Shown: one piece after another, positions 38,791 to 48,514 of the stretch
How the letters are laid out: every line of letters starts with the position of its first letter
Position numbering within the stretch: the first letter of the stretch is position 1
Source: Actinomycetota bacterium
Lineage (GTDB): Bacteria; Actinomycetota; Actinomycetes; Nanopelagicales; Nanopelagicaceae
DNA length: 58,105 bases
NCBI GenBank assembly: GCA_009701185.1
Contig: WLKQ01000003.1
Coordinates: 1 to 58,105 of the forward strand
Direction: 5' to 3'
The notes under the pieces: generated by a model
What the model was told of the DNA's origin: nothing
Seen by the model: the letters and a program-made list of their open reading frames with translations, nothing else
Databases searched by the model: none
Program-made: the position numbers and the translations under genes

Positions 38791-39866
38791 GCTGCACCCA
38801 CAGCAAACTCGCCCAATGCAACAATTTTTTCTGCTGCAGTGAGATCTTTCGGGTCACCCGCTATTGGAGCTGCATGTGATCTCTCAATAAGATTATCAAT
38901 TTCAGATATCAAATAATGGGCGTTAAATTGAGCTTGATTAACAATCTCAGCACGGCCACTTTCAACTAACGAGCGAGCATTGTGTAACTGTTCTCCATTT
39001 CCTACTGGTAGGGGTACGAACAGTGCAAATCGCCCAAGGGCTGCAAATTCGCTGCACGTTACCGCACCACTGCGCGCGATGATTACATCGCTAGCTAAAT
39101 AAGCCAACGCCATATCGTCGACATATGCAACGGGCTTATATCCGGGTGCGGACTGTGGCAATAGGTTGAGGCGACCCACTGAATGAAAGATCGAAACTTT
39201 TTTTGCTTGGAGCGCATCTAACGACTGGGCGACTACGGAATTAATCGCTATAGAACCTTGCGAACCTCCCATGATAAAAAGTAATGGTGAATCCGTATCG
39301 AAGCCCAAACGTGCTTTTGCGCTACTTCTGGCAGCTTTCCAATCATGGCTCGATTCAATAAAAGCATGCGCGACGTCCGAGCGCAGTGGGAGTCCAGTTA
39401 TAAGCGCGTCGCTGAACTCCTGACTCTCTATCGGATTAGCAACTGCTACATAAGGTGTCATACGTGCACCAAGCCTATTAGCCCACCCAGGTGTGGCATT
39501 AGCTTCATGAACAAGAGTTGGAGTTCTGGCTATACGTGCCGAGAGATATGCAGGCGCACTTACGTATCCCCCAAACCCAATCAATAAATCTGCCGATTTT
39601 ACAATCGCATACGACGCTCTGATTGATTGAAGTAAATCGATCGGAATTTTTAGCCATGAGATTGAAGGTTTCCTGGATATTGCAACTTTAGGTATTAGTA
39701 ATAATGTGAATCCTTGCGCAGGAACCAATGAATTTTCCAGGCCACTCTTGGTTCCTAGAAATAAGATTTTATCTGCTGGGTGAGTTTCTCGCCAAGACTT
39801 TGCTACTGCAAGTGCAGGCTCGATGTGGCCAGCTGTACCGCCCCCGGCAAAAACTATCGTAGCCAT
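38787..39866 (-). CDS. murG: UDP-GlcNAc:lipid I N-acetylglucosaminyltransferase
   Basis: GT-B fold glycosyltransferase on the inner membrane face, converting lipid I to lipid II. It has 359 residues. The Gly-rich loop FAGGGTAGHIEPALAVA is at the N-terminus, GFGGYVSAPAYLSARI is near residue 95, LFIMGGSQGSIAINSVVAQS near residue 190 is the second Gly-rich loop, and ARSGAVTCSEFAALGRFALF is near residue 265. Overlaps ftsW by 13 bp. Confidence 0.96.
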   Translation of the reverse strand: MATIVFAGGGTAGHIEPALAVAKSWRETHPADKILFLGTKSGLENSLVPAQGFTLLLIPKVAISRKPSISWLKIPIDLLQSIRASYAIVKSADLLIGFGGYVSAPAYLSARIARTPTLVHEANATPGWANRLGARMTPYVAVANPIESQEFSDALITGLPLRSDVAHAFIESSHDWKAARSSAKARLGFDTDSPLLFIMGGSQGSIAINSVVAQSLDALQAKKVSIFHSVGRLNLLPQSAPGYKPVAYVDDMALAYLASDVIIARSGAVTCSEFAALGRFALFVPLPVGNGEQLHNARSLVESGRAEIVNQAQFNAHYLISEIDNLIERSHAAPIAGDPKDLTAAEKIVALGEFAVGAA

Positions 39867-41020
39867 GCCGCTCCGGCTTTTTGAAGTTCCTTGTAAATTA
39901 CTGGATCACGTCGTGCAGCTCCAATGACAAATGCTAAGCCCATATAGGTGGCAACTATTGCTGAGCCTCCATATGAAACCAATGGCAATGTCACTCCGAC
40001 CACTGGAAGAATGCTAATCGCAGAACCAATATTAAGAATCGATTGAATTGCAATCCAGCATCCGATTCCAGAACAGACATAACGCACCATAGGATCGGCA
40101 GCGCGTAGAGCAATTTTAAAGATTGAAAAAATCAAAACTGAAATTAAAAACAGAGTCATCAAAGTTCCGAACAGGCCTAACTCTTCACCTATGACTGAAA
40201 AAATAAAATCAGTATGCGCCTCAGGTAAATTTCCCCACTTTTGACGGCTCGCCCCCAGTCCAACTCCAAATAAACCGCCGCTGGCTAAGCCAAGCAAGCT
40301 GTGCGCGGGTTGCCAACCAATATTTTTGTATTGATCTTCGGCAAAAGGATTAAGGAAAACAGAAAAACGAGCCATTCGATAGGGAGCAGAGAGAATCAGA
40401 GCTCCAATTCCTGCAAAACCTAAAGCCATAATTCCGCTAAATACGCTGAGGCGAACCCCTGAAACCCACAAAAGACCCGCTAAAACAAAGCCGAAAACAG
40501 AGGCAGTTCCTAAGTCGCTACCTGCCATTACAAGAACAATACAAACAAAGTAGGCCGGCGCAATCAGCTTGATGACATTTCCTTGAATCTCGCCCATTCG
40601 TTCGCGCTTAGCCAATACATATCCGGCCCAAAGAATCATCAAGAATTTGGCTATCTCGCTAGGTTGAACATCGACGAAACCCAAACTAATCCAGTTATGG
40701 TTTCCGTTAACGCTCTTACCAATTACTTGCACAATAGCTAATAATCCAAAAGAAACAACTACGCCTAACCGTGCAATGTCCTTCCAACGATTTAAGGAGA
40801 ATCGTGAGAGGACCCAGGCCATGGGTATGGAGATGAGTAAGAAAATGAATTGTCGCAAAACAATTGCGAATGTTGTTCCTTTAGTTTCAAGGGAGTGAAT
40901 TGAAGATGCGGAAAAAACCATAACGAGACCTAAGAGGCTTAATCCAAGTGAGCTAAAAATCAACATGTAATAGAGGTTGATAGGTTTGCTGAAGAAATTC
41001 TGCTTTTGTTCAACCGTCAT
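39854..41020 (-). CDS. ftsW: Septal peptidoglycan polymerase FtsW
   Basis: SEDS-family glycosyltransferase that polymerises lipid II with FtsI. It has 388 residues and about ten hydrophobic segments. The SEDS motifs are NGNHNWISLGFVDVQPSEIA near residue 105 and AHTDFIFSVIGEELGLFG near residue 265. A further typical run is ILPVVGVTLPLVSYGGSAIV near residue 342, with the signature SYGGS. An 11-bp overlap with murD and 13-bp overlap with murG support tight coupling. Confidence 0.96.
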   Translation of the reverse strand: MTVEQKQNFFSKPINLYYMLIFSSLGLSLLGLVMVFSASSIHSLETKGTTFAIVLRQFIFLLISIPMAWVLSRFSLNRWKDIARLGVVVSFGLLAIVQVIGKSVNGNHNWISLGFVDVQPSEIAKFLMILWAGYVLAKRERMGEIQGNVIKLIAPAYFVCIVLVMAGSDLGTASVFGFVLAGLLWVSGVRLSVFSGIMALGFAGIGALILSAPYRMARFSVFLNPFAEDQYKNIGWQPAHSLLGLASGGLFGVGLGASRQKWGNLPEAHTDFIFSVIGEELGLFGTLMTLFLISVLIFSIFKIALRAADPMVRYVCSGIGCWIAIQSILNIGSAISILPVVGVTLPLVSYGGSAIVATYMGLAFVIGAARRDPVIYKELQKAGAAWLR

Positions 41021-42404
41021 GTTTCACCAATTTCTTTACTGCCTCTGCAAACCGATCACCGCGATCGCTATATGAAACAAATTGATCCATCGATGCACAC
41101 GCTGGTGCCATCAAAACAGTATCCCCTGGTTCAGCATAAGTTACTGCAGTGCTGACAATTTTCTCCATGAAACTATTTGACTCACCGCCTTTGACATAGT
41201 CGCTATCCATATCAATCATGACTCGTGCAGTTCCTGGAGAATGCTGCTTAAACGCATCCTCAAGAAGAATTCGGTCGGTTCCTATCAAAATAGCAACTTT
41301 GATTCGCTTTGCACATGTCTTAATCAGTTCGGACATGTCGGCACCTTTTGCTAAACCGCCAGCGATCCAAATAACGCTGAGATGAGACATCAGTGAAGCC
41401 GAAGCGGCATGCGGATTTGTCGCCTTGGAATCATCTATCCAGTTCACACCATTGGCCTGAAGAATTGATTCAATGCGATGGCGCCCTGGGTGAAAGTTAC
41501 GGAGCGCATGTTGGATATTTTCATATGGCACGCCCACACTTCGAGCTAAACCAGCGGCGGCTAAAGCGTTTGAAACGCTGTGAGGCAACGTTGGTTGAAT
41601 ATCAGAAATTGACGCAATCATTCCAGCTTCATTGGCATCATCAATAAATGCCCTGTCAACTAGTAAATCCTCTACGAGTCCAAGCTCTCCTGGGGCGGGT
41701 GTTTGAAGTGAGAAAAAGACTTTCCGTCCTGGCCAGTTTTGGGCCATCATGAAAATTTGTTCATCCTGTGCATTTAAAATTCCAACATTGGCGCGATTGA
41801 GGATTGATAATTTATCTTCGCAATATTTTTCAAAACTTCCATGCCAATCAATATGGTCCTGTGCGATATTCAAAATGGCAACAGCTGCAAACTCAGCATC
41901 TTTCATCCAGTGAAGCTGAAAAGAAGATAATTCAAGCACTAAATAATCATAGGCATCATCACGATCTACAGCATCAATGACGGTATCTCCTACGTTTCCA
42001 CATGCAACCGCTTTGTACCCTGCACTTTGCAGAATTGCTGCAGTCATTTCTACGGTCGTTGTTTTACCATTTGTACCAGTTAAAGCTAACCACTGTTGCG
42101 AAGGCGATTTGTGCCGTGAGAGCGCCCATGCAATATCAATTTCATTCTCTATCTCTAGGCCTGCTGCAACAGCTGCCACCACCAGTGGGTGGTCTTCTTT
42201 CCACCCTGGAGAGACAACCACTGCATCAAAATTCGTCATTACAAGATCATCGGGCTTTATGACATTAAAGTCTGAATGCGAATGTGAATTCTCATCAACA
42301 ATACTTACCGAGGCTCCATGCCTTGAGAGTGATATGGCTACTGCATTGCCCGTTACTCCAGCCCCAAGGATTAAATATCTGCGACTGACAAAAAATTTGT
42401 CCAT
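41010..42404 (-). CDS. murD: UDP-N-acetylmuramoyl-L-alanine--D-glutamate ligase
   Basis: Adds D-Glu to UDP-MurNAc-Ala. It has 464 residues. RYLILGAGVTGNAVAISLS is at the N-terminus, LALTGTNGKTTTVEMTAAI near residue 110 is the P-loop, and LNIAQDHIDWHGSFEKYCED and GRHRIESILQANGVNWIDDS are family motifs. MAPACASMDQFVSYSDRGDR near the C-terminus is typical of MurD. It starts 5 bp after mraY. Confidence 0.96.
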   Translation of the reverse strand: MDKFFVSRRYLILGAGVTGNAVAISLSRHGASVSIVDENSHSHSDFNVIKPDDLVMTNFDAVVVSPGWKEDHPLVVAAVAAGLEIENEIDIAWALSRHKSPSQQWLALTGTNGKTTTVEMTAAILQSAGYKAVACGNVGDTVIDAVDRDDAYDYLVLELSSFQLHWMKDAEFAAVAILNIAQDHIDWHGSFEKYCEDKLSILNRANVGILNAQDEQIFMMAQNWPGRKVFFSLQTPAPGELGLVEDLLVDRAFIDDANEAGMIASISDIQPTLPHSVSNALAAAGLARSVGVPYENIQHALRNFHPGRHRIESILQANGVNWIDDSKATNPHAASASLMSHLSVIWIAGGLAKGADMSELIKTCAKRIKVAILIGTDRILLEDAFKQHSPGTARVMIDMDSDYVKGGESNSFMEKIVSTAVTYAEPGDTVLMAPACASMDQFVSYSDRGDRFAEAVKKLVKHDG

Positions 42405-42409
42405 GTAAT

Positions 42410-43468
42410 TTACTTAACTACCCACTGTGCGTAAAAAAGACCTAGTCCACCTGCAACACTCAGGCCAGCAATAATCCAGAAACGAATCACCACTGTGATC
42501 TCTGCCCAACCCTTGAGTTCAAAGTGGTGATGTAGCGGCGCCATTTTGAATACACGTTTTCCGCCGCTAATTTTAAAGTAAAGGGTTTGTATTACGACTG
42601 ACATCGTAATAATTACAAACAGGCCTCCCAAAGGAACCAACAGCAGTTCGACTCGAAGGGTTGCAGCTAGACCAGCAATTGCCGCACCAAGTGCAAGGGA
42701 TCCGGTATCTCCCATAATAATTTTTGCTGGGGCCGTGTTCCACCATAGAAATCCAGTGCACCCTCCGGCAAAAGCTGCAGCTAGTACCGCGAGATCAAGT
42801 GGATCACGCACTAAATAGCAACCGGAGGCACTTATCACTGCACAACTTTGGCCAAACTCCCACACTCCAATGAGCACGAAGGCAAGAAAGGTCATGATAG
42901 TTGCACCAGTTGCTAATCCATCAAGGCCATCGGTCAAATTTACGCCATTGCTTGCTGACATCACCATAAGAATGATCCAAATGATTGCGAAGAATGATCC
43001 TAGATAAATACTTGTCTCTCGAACTCCAGATAAATAATGTGAAATAGGAGTTAAAGAATCCGGATCAGCAAATCGTAAGCCTAAGAATCCAAATACACCT
43101 GCAATGATTGCTTGAGTAATAAGTTTATATCGCCCTTTTAGCCCTCTGGAATTTTGGCGAGAAACTTTCAACCAATCATCAATAAAGCCAATTGCTCCCA
43201 GACTGACAACTAATCCAATAACTAATAGTGCAGAAACTGTAAAAGAATTACCAGAGATAAGGTGTGCGGCAGAGTAACCGAAAATTGCAGCGAGAATAAA
43301 TATTATTCCACCCATGGTTGGCGTACCACGCTTTGTGTGATGGCTGCTTGGGCCGTCATCTCGAATAATTTGCCCATATCCTTTATTAGCTAAAATCTTT
43401 ATCAGGATCTTGGTTCCAAAGAGTGAAAAAGCTAGGGCCAGCGCGCCGGCTATGAGAATCTGTCTCAT
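42410..43468 (-). CDS. mraY: Phospho-N-acetylmuramoyl-pentapeptide-transferase
   Basis: Membrane enzyme making lipid I from UDP-MurNAc-pentapeptide and undecaprenyl phosphate. It has 352 residues and about ten transmembrane segments. The catalytic regions GTPTMGGIIFILAAIF near residue 49, LGAIGFIDDWLKVSRQNSRG with the DD pair near residue 97, NGVNLTDGLDGLATG near residue 174, and MAPLHHHFELKGW near residue 309 are all present. ATGA overlap with murF. Confidence 0.97.
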   Translation of the reverse strand: MRQILIAGALALAFSLFGTKILIKILANKGYGQIIRDDGPSSHHTKRGTPTMGGIIFILAAIFGYSAAHLISGNSFTVSALLVIGLVVSLGAIGFIDDWLKVSRQNSRGLKGRYKLITQAIIAGVFGFLGLRFADPDSLTPISHYLSGVRETSIYLGSFFAIIWIILMVMSASNGVNLTDGLDGLATGATIMTFLAFVLIGVWEFGQSCAVISASGCYLVRDPLDLAVLAAAFAGGCTGFLWWNTAPAKIIMGDTGSLALGAAIAGLAATLRVELLLVPLGGLFVIITMSVVIQTLYFKISGGKRVFKMAPLHHHFELKGWAEITVVIRFWIIAGLSVAGGLGLFYAQWVVK

Positions 43469-44841
43469 TCATTCACTCCAATCTTCTCATTCCAATACAG
43501 CTCTAACCATTCAGTAATAACTTCAAAACCTTCCGAACGTGATGCCTTGACAAGCACTACATCACCCTCTGCCAAATATTCGAAATACTTTCGTGCATCT
43601 TCTTTAGTCTGCACATGATGGACAGCAAGTTCTCCAGCTCCAACCCCATATTCAGGGGCATTGACCACGACCAAATGATCAATACCTATCTCTTGAGCAA
43701 GGGTGCCAATACCTGCGCTCAGCAATGGGCCTGACTCGCCGAGTTCCTGCATTTTTCCTAGAAATGCCCAAGACTGACCACCGCGTTCTTGGGCAAATAA
43801 GGCTAATGAGCGCAAAGCAGCTGCCATTGAAACTGGGTTAGCGTTGTAAGAGTCATTGATGATTAAGAAATCCTGCAGTTCGTGAAGCTCCATGCGCCAT
43901 TTACTAGAGCTCTCTGCAGTCGATAGTGAACTGGCTATTAGTTCTAGCGGAAGATTCAACGCTGTACCAACTGCTGCAGCTGCAAGTGCGTTAGAGATTT
44001 GATGCGCACCGACTAAACGCATCCCAACCGCATCACGTCCAGCCGTCGTTACTACATCAAAGTGAGGCCGTCCTTCGCGAATTTCTATATCAGAGGCACG
44101 TACATCAAGGTCTGCTCGCTCGCCAAACATTATTGTGCGGCCGTCATGAAATTTGGCCATCAAGGGCGTGTATTCATCATATGTACCAAGAATGGCAGTA
44201 CCTGATTTACCTAGCGACTGGATGAGTTCTGCTTTAGTTTCTGCAATTGCTGCAGTCGAACCAAATTCACCAAGGTGGGCACTGCCCACAGTGAGAACTA
44301 CGCCAATATTTGGTTGTGCAATTTCACACAAGCGAGCAATATCACCTGTGTGTCGTGCTCCCATTTCTAAAATACAGAATTTTGTTTTCTCATCGCATTC
44401 CAATAACGTAATGGGAAGGCCTAGATCATTATTAAAAGATCCTTGTGGTGAAACTGTTGGACCAACCGTACTAAGCATGTGTCCTAATAAATCTTTAGTA
44501 CTTGTTTTTCCTTGAGACCCAGTAATACCGATGACAGTTAAGTTAGTTAATTTCTTTCGGACAAAACTAGCAAGAATTGAAAGTGCGGCAATCACATCTT
44601 TTACAACAATGCAGGGACCATCGATGATATGAGTTGTCAAAGAAAACATAGATCCGAGTCGATAAGCATCGGCTACAAAATCATGGCCATCATTATTTTC
44701 ACCTCGAAGAGCCAAGAAAAATGTTCCTGGACCAGCCTTGCGTGAGTCAAAGACTGGCGCTTTAGAGATAAGTAGGTCCTTGTCGCAATGAAGCTCACCG
44801 CCCACTAAAAGGGCGATTTCGCCCGCAGTTAACGTAATCAC
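43465..44841 (-). CDS. murF: UDP-MurNAc-tripeptide--D-alanyl-D-alanine ligase
   Basis: Adds D-Ala-D-Ala to complete the pentapeptide. It has 458 residues. VIGITGSQGKTSTKDLLGHM near residue 103 is the P-loop. NDLGLPITLLECDEKTKFCI, EMGARHTGDIARLCEIAQP, and IINDSYNANPVSMAAALRSL are MurF signatures. The start is GTG at 44841, overlapping the murE stop by 4 bp (GTGA). Confidence 0.96.
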   Translation of the reverse strand: MITLTAGEIALLVGGELHCDKDLLISKAPVFDSRKAGPGTFFLALRGENNDGHDFVADAYRLGSMFSLTTHIIDGPCIVVKDVIAALSILASFVRKKLTNLTVIGITGSQGKTSTKDLLGHMLSTVGPTVSPQGSFNNDLGLPITLLECDEKTKFCILEMGARHTGDIARLCEIAQPNIGVVLTVGSAHLGEFGSTAAIAETKAELIQSLGKSGTAILGTYDEYTPLMAKFHDGRTIMFGERADLDVRASDIEIREGRPHFDVVTTAGRDAVGMRLVGAHQISNALAAAAVGTALNLPLELIASSLSTAESSSKWRMELHELQDFLIINDSYNANPVSMAAALRSLALFAQERGGQSWAFLGKMQELGESGPLLSAGIGTLAQEIGIDHLVVVNAPEYGVGAGELAVHHVQTKEDARKYFEYLAEGDVVLVKASRSEGFEVITEWLELYWNEKIGVNE

Positions 44842-46334
44842 TTCTTATTCTCAATCGCTTTAGCTAGCTCGATGCGATCATCGAAATCAGTGATTTCTCC
44901 ATTAATTTCCTGACCTTTTTCATGGCCCTTACCTAGGACAATTACTACATCTCCTGATTGGGCAGCGTTCACGGCCGCTCGTATTGCAGAAGCTCGATCT
45001 GGAATAACTTCATGAGGTGGCTTAATATCTATATCTAAAACCATTTGAATCAAAATATCTTGTGGGTTTTCGCTACGAGGATTATCACTTGTAAATATTG
45101 CAATATCCGAGCCTTCAAACAACGCTTTACCCATCAACGCACGTTTGGTTTTATCGCGGTCTCCCCCGCAACCCAGGACTGCGATTACATTGCCTTCAGA
45201 AATTTCATGAGCTGTTTCTAGAACTCGAACGACTGCTTCTGGGGAATGGGCATAGTCCACGAGCGCAGTGAAATTTTGCCCAAGTCGTACGGCTTCAAGT
45301 CTGCCGGCAGCACCGGTCAACCGTGGAATTATCGCCGCTATATCTATGGGGTCAATTCCACTCTCAACTGCAATTGCAACTGCCATGAGTAAATTGTCGT
45401 AATTAAATCCGCCATGCAAGGAAGTCTTAGCTTCAATGAGAATGCCACCACTGCCGCGAATAGCAATTGAAGCTCCTATGTAGTCAGATACGATTTGTGT
45501 AAAATGCCAATCAGCGCTGGAGCTATAGCGCGAAAGAGTCTTTACCGATAGCTCCGTCATTTTCGTTAATCTTTCACCATATGCATCATCAACGTTAATG
45601 ACTGCTAAATCTGCATACTCAAAAGTAAACAATCTAGATTTAGCTAAGAAGTACTCCTCCATGGTTTTATGAAAATCTAGGTGGTCTTGAGAAAGATTTG
45701 TAAATCCCACGACCGCAAAGTGACTACCTCTAATTCGTTCTAAAGTAATTGCGTGGCTTGAAACTTCCATAACTAAATTCCGCATGTGCCTCTCACGCAT
45801 AACTGCGGTAAGCGCAGATAATTCAGCACTTTCAGGGGTTGTGCGTTTACTTGCCATCACTTCAGAACCGATTCGAGTTTCAACTGTTCCTATTAAGCCG
45901 CTTTCACGACCCGCAAAGCTCATAATTTGATGCAACAACGTTGTTACTGTCGTCTTTCCATTTGTTCCGGTTATACCAACGCTATACAGATCACGCATCG
46001 GTTCGCTATAAAACCATGCACCTACGATTCCAGCGGCACGGCGTGGATTAGAAGTAACTATTACTGGTAAATCGCTAATCATGGATGCGCCAGTAACATC
46101 AGTTAGAACAGCTACTGCTCCCTTGGCTTTGGCCTCTTTTGCGAATTGAGCGCCATGAAATTTTTCACCAGGAAGTGCGATAAACAGATCACCTTCGCAG
46201 ATTGAGTCACTTGTTTGCGATAGGCCCGAAATTAGTATTGATTGTAATTCCTCATTATTAAGTGAAGTGGTCGCATCAATCACTTTACAGACTGCCGATA
46301 GAGTTTTGGGCGAACTAGTTATTGGTCTTAACAT
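44838..46334 (-). CDS. murE: UDP-MurNAc-L-Ala-D-Glu--meso-diaminopimelate ligase
   Basis: Adds the third stem residue. It has 498 residues. SVGITGTNGKTTVTTLLHQI near residue 117 is the P-loop. NLSQDHLDFHKTMEEYFLAK and AHSPEAVVRVLETAHE are family motifs. The specificity motif reads DNPRSENP; DNPR is the form that selects meso-diaminopimelate rather than lysine, so the wall should be DAP type. The ATG lies 20 bp inside the ftsI end. Confidence 0.95.
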   Translation of the reverse strand: MLRPITSSPKTLSAVCKVIDATTSLNNEELQSILISGLSQTSDSICEGDLFIALPGEKFHGAQFAKEAKAKGAVAVLTDVTGASMISDLPVIVTSNPRRAAGIVGAWFYSEPMRDLYSVGITGTNGKTTVTTLLHQIMSFAGRESGLIGTVETRIGSEVMASKRTTPESAELSALTAVMRERHMRNLVMEVSSHAITLERIRGSHFAVVGFTNLSQDHLDFHKTMEEYFLAKSRLFTFEYADLAVINVDDAYGERLTKMTELSVKTLSRYSSSADWHFTQIVSDYIGASIAIRGSGGILIEAKTSLHGGFNYDNLLMAVAIAVESGIDPIDIAAIIPRLTGAAGRLEAVRLGQNFTALVDYAHSPEAVVRVLETAHEISEGNVIAVLGCGGDRDKTKRALMGKALFEGSDIAIFTSDNPRSENPQDILIQMVLDIDIKPPHEVIPDRASAIRAAVNAAQSGDVVIVLGKGHEKGQEINGEITDFDDRIELAKAIENKK

Positions 46335-48114
46335 CTGCAGCCTTCTTAGCTAGTAGCTCTTTTTCATTGAGTGCTACAGGTACGACAGTCGTTCCAGTTG
46401 GTGGAATGTGTCGACTTTGCAAAACAAATGACATAACTTTTTTGAAAACTGGACCACCGAGTGCGCCGCCCCAATGCAGACCTTTGGGATCTTGAATTGT
46501 TACGCTAATTACATATGCTGGCTTATCTGCTGGCGCAAAACCAATAAATGACGCCGTATATCCGCGATAGCAACCACATGTATCGTCGATACGCATGGCA
46601 GTGCCTGTTTTTCCAGCTACGCGGTATCCAGCTATGGCTGCAGTCGGTGCTGTGCCAGATGCCGACACAACACTCTCCATCATGACTCGCATTTTTTGAG
46701 CAGTTTCAACGCTGATTACTCGTTGGCTTGTTCTTCCTGCGGCTGGTGTGTAGTTTCCGCTCGCGTCACTTGTTCCAGCAATTACTGTTGGTGAAACACG
46801 CATACCATTATTTGCAATAGTCGCAAAGATACTTGTGGCCTGCATTACCGTGAGGGAATAGCCTTGGCCAAAAGCAACTGTTGGCGCTGTAGTTCCAGAC
46901 CAGTCTGCAACTTTGGGAAGAATTCCATTTGACTCCCCTGGTAGCCCAGAGCCAGTCTTTGTTCCAACGCCAAACTTTGACAAGTAGTTGTACAAGGTTT
47001 CATGCGAGAGCAGTTCGCCAATTTGAATAGAACCTGTATTCGAGGATTCTGCAAGAATTCCGGAGGCGGTTAATCTCTTAGTGGCATGGCGCTCGTGGTC
47101 GTGGAAAACTTTAGTAGAACGCTTCAGTGCATATGGAACGGAAAAAATCGTCTCCGGCGATATTTTTTTCTCTTCTAAGGCAGCAGAGAGCGTCATTACC
47201 TTGCCGGTTGATCCAGGTTCATATACATCCTGAACAGATGGATTTCGCATTGAGACGAGAGAGACTTTAGAAGTGTTATTGGGATCAAAAGTTGGTGCAG
47301 TCGCATGTGCCAAAATTTCTCCAGTTTTTGGATCCATGACTATTACTGTTCCGCTGATTGCATGTGATGCTTTAACAACATCTGAAATGGCCTTTGATGC
47401 AACCCACTGGATATCTCTATCAACTGTCAAGCGCACTGTAGTTCCAGTTTGTGCGGGAAATATCTCTGATTGGGAGCCAGGAATTTCTGCGCCATAACCA
47501 TTTGCGTATGAATATTTTCCATCAACTCCTGAGATTGTTGAATTCATACTGGATTCAAGACCAGTGGCACCTTTACCATCATGATTCACAAATCCGACTA
47601 GCGAAGCGATGAGTGAACCCGATGGGTATTCACGTACATAGCTGCGCTCAGGGAAAAAGCCAATAATTCGATCCGGACTCATTGCGGGAAATTGTGTGTT
47701 GTATTGCGCGATTGCCAGATTTAACTCCTGCCATTTGGCAGGCTTTGCATTTTGGAAAACCATATTCCATTTTCTTGAACCAGTTATACTTGCCTTAACT
47801 TCCGAGACCGGCAAACCAAGTATTGGCGCTACAAAAGAAGCTACCCGTGCAGGGTTAGATATCTGAGTTTGATCAACAACGATGCTTGTAGCAGCAACGC
47901 TTCTAGCGAATGCAACTCCATGAACATCGGTTATTTCTCCACGTGGAGCGAGCAAAGCGCGAGTATTTTCCATTTCAGATGCAGCTCGTGCTCGATAATC
48001 AGATGCTTGGACAGCCTGCACCTGAATTAGGCGAACACCAAAAATAAACATAGCAACAGCAACTAATAAAATCAGTAGTCTGATTCGATTGTGAGCTATC
48101 GCGAAATTACCCAT
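46315..48114 (-). CDS. ftsI: Septal transpeptidase FtsI (class B PBP)
   Basis: Cross-links septal peptidoglycan with FtsW. It has 599 residues. A short cytosolic start and one transmembrane helix (about 11-30) precede the pedestal domain (ARAASEMENTRALLAPRGEI). The transpeptidase domain holds SxxK in YEPGSTGKVMTLSAALE near residue 305, SxN in ILAESSNTGSIQIGELL, and KTG in RVAGKTGTAMRIDDTCGCYR. There is no PASTA domain. The overlap with ftsL is 8 bp. Confidence 0.95.
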   Translation of the reverse strand: MGNFAIAHNRIRLLILLVAVAMFIFGVRLIQVQAVQASDYRARAASEMENTRALLAPRGEITDVHGVAFARSVAATSIVVDQTQISNPARVASFVAPILGLPVSEVKASITGSRKWNMVFQNAKPAKWQELNLAIAQYNTQFPAMSPDRIIGFFPERSYVREYPSGSLIASLVGFVNHDGKGATGLESSMNSTISGVDGKYSYANGYGAEIPGSQSEIFPAQTGTTVRLTVDRDIQWVASKAISDVVKASHAISGTVIVMDPKTGEILAHATAPTFDPNNTSKVSLVSMRNPSVQDVYEPGSTGKVMTLSAALEEKKISPETIFSVPYALKRSTKVFHDHERHATKRLTASGILAESSNTGSIQIGELLSHETLYNYLSKFGVGTKTGSGLPGESNGILPKVADWSGTTAPTVAFGQGYSLTVMQATSIFATIANNGMRVSPTVIAGTSDASGNYTPAAGRTSQRVISVETAQKMRVMMESVVSASGTAPTAAIAGYRVAGKTGTAMRIDDTCGCYRGYTASFIGFAPADKPAYVISVTIQDPKGLHWGGALGGPVFKKVMSFVLQSRHIPPTGTTVVPVALNEKELLAKKAADVKTNN

Positions 48115-48514
48115 TATTTAGCTTCGCTTGCTGTGCAATTACTTGATCTAAATTCAAGAATGTTGGTGTCTCGGAAGGCTTCATGCCGAGTGAAGTTGCC
48201 GTTCTTGCAAGTGCTTCTGGAGAAGACTGCTTATCAATTTGTCGAGCGATTGCTTCACGCTCATCACTAACCATTTTTGCTTGAAGCTTTAAGTGGGTCA
48301 ATGTAAATGCGTCTTGAGCTAATAGCGTATTGATTAAGAGAAGAAATAGGAGTCCAATCACTCCAACAATAGAAACGAAAGATGCAAAGAATTTTCTATC
48401 GGCCTGCTTACCTTCAGATACATCTGGCACAAGTTTGAGTGCAACTTGAGAAGATTTTGCAATCAAAATCTCTCGAGAGCGATGTATTGCTGGAGCTAAA
48501 GCGGTCATAGCCAT
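48107..48514 (-). CDS. ftsL: FtsL-like septum protein
   Basis: Bitopic divisome protein, 135 residues. A cytosolic stretch of about 45 residues leads to one transmembrane helix (about 45-66, SFVSIVGVIGLLFLLLINTL), then a short extracellular coiled-coil-like segment (LKLQAKMVSDEREAIARQID). Sequence similarity in FtsL is always weak; the call rests on topology and on the place between rsmH and ftsI. Its ATG overlaps the rsmH stop by one base (TAATG). Confidence 0.85.
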   Translation of the reverse strand: MAMTALAPAIHRSREILIAKSSQVALKLVPDVSEGKQADRKFFASFVSIVGVIGLLFLLLINTLLAQDAFTLTHLKLQAKMVSDEREAIARQIDKQSSPEALARTATSLGMKPSETPTFLNLDQVIAQQAKLNNG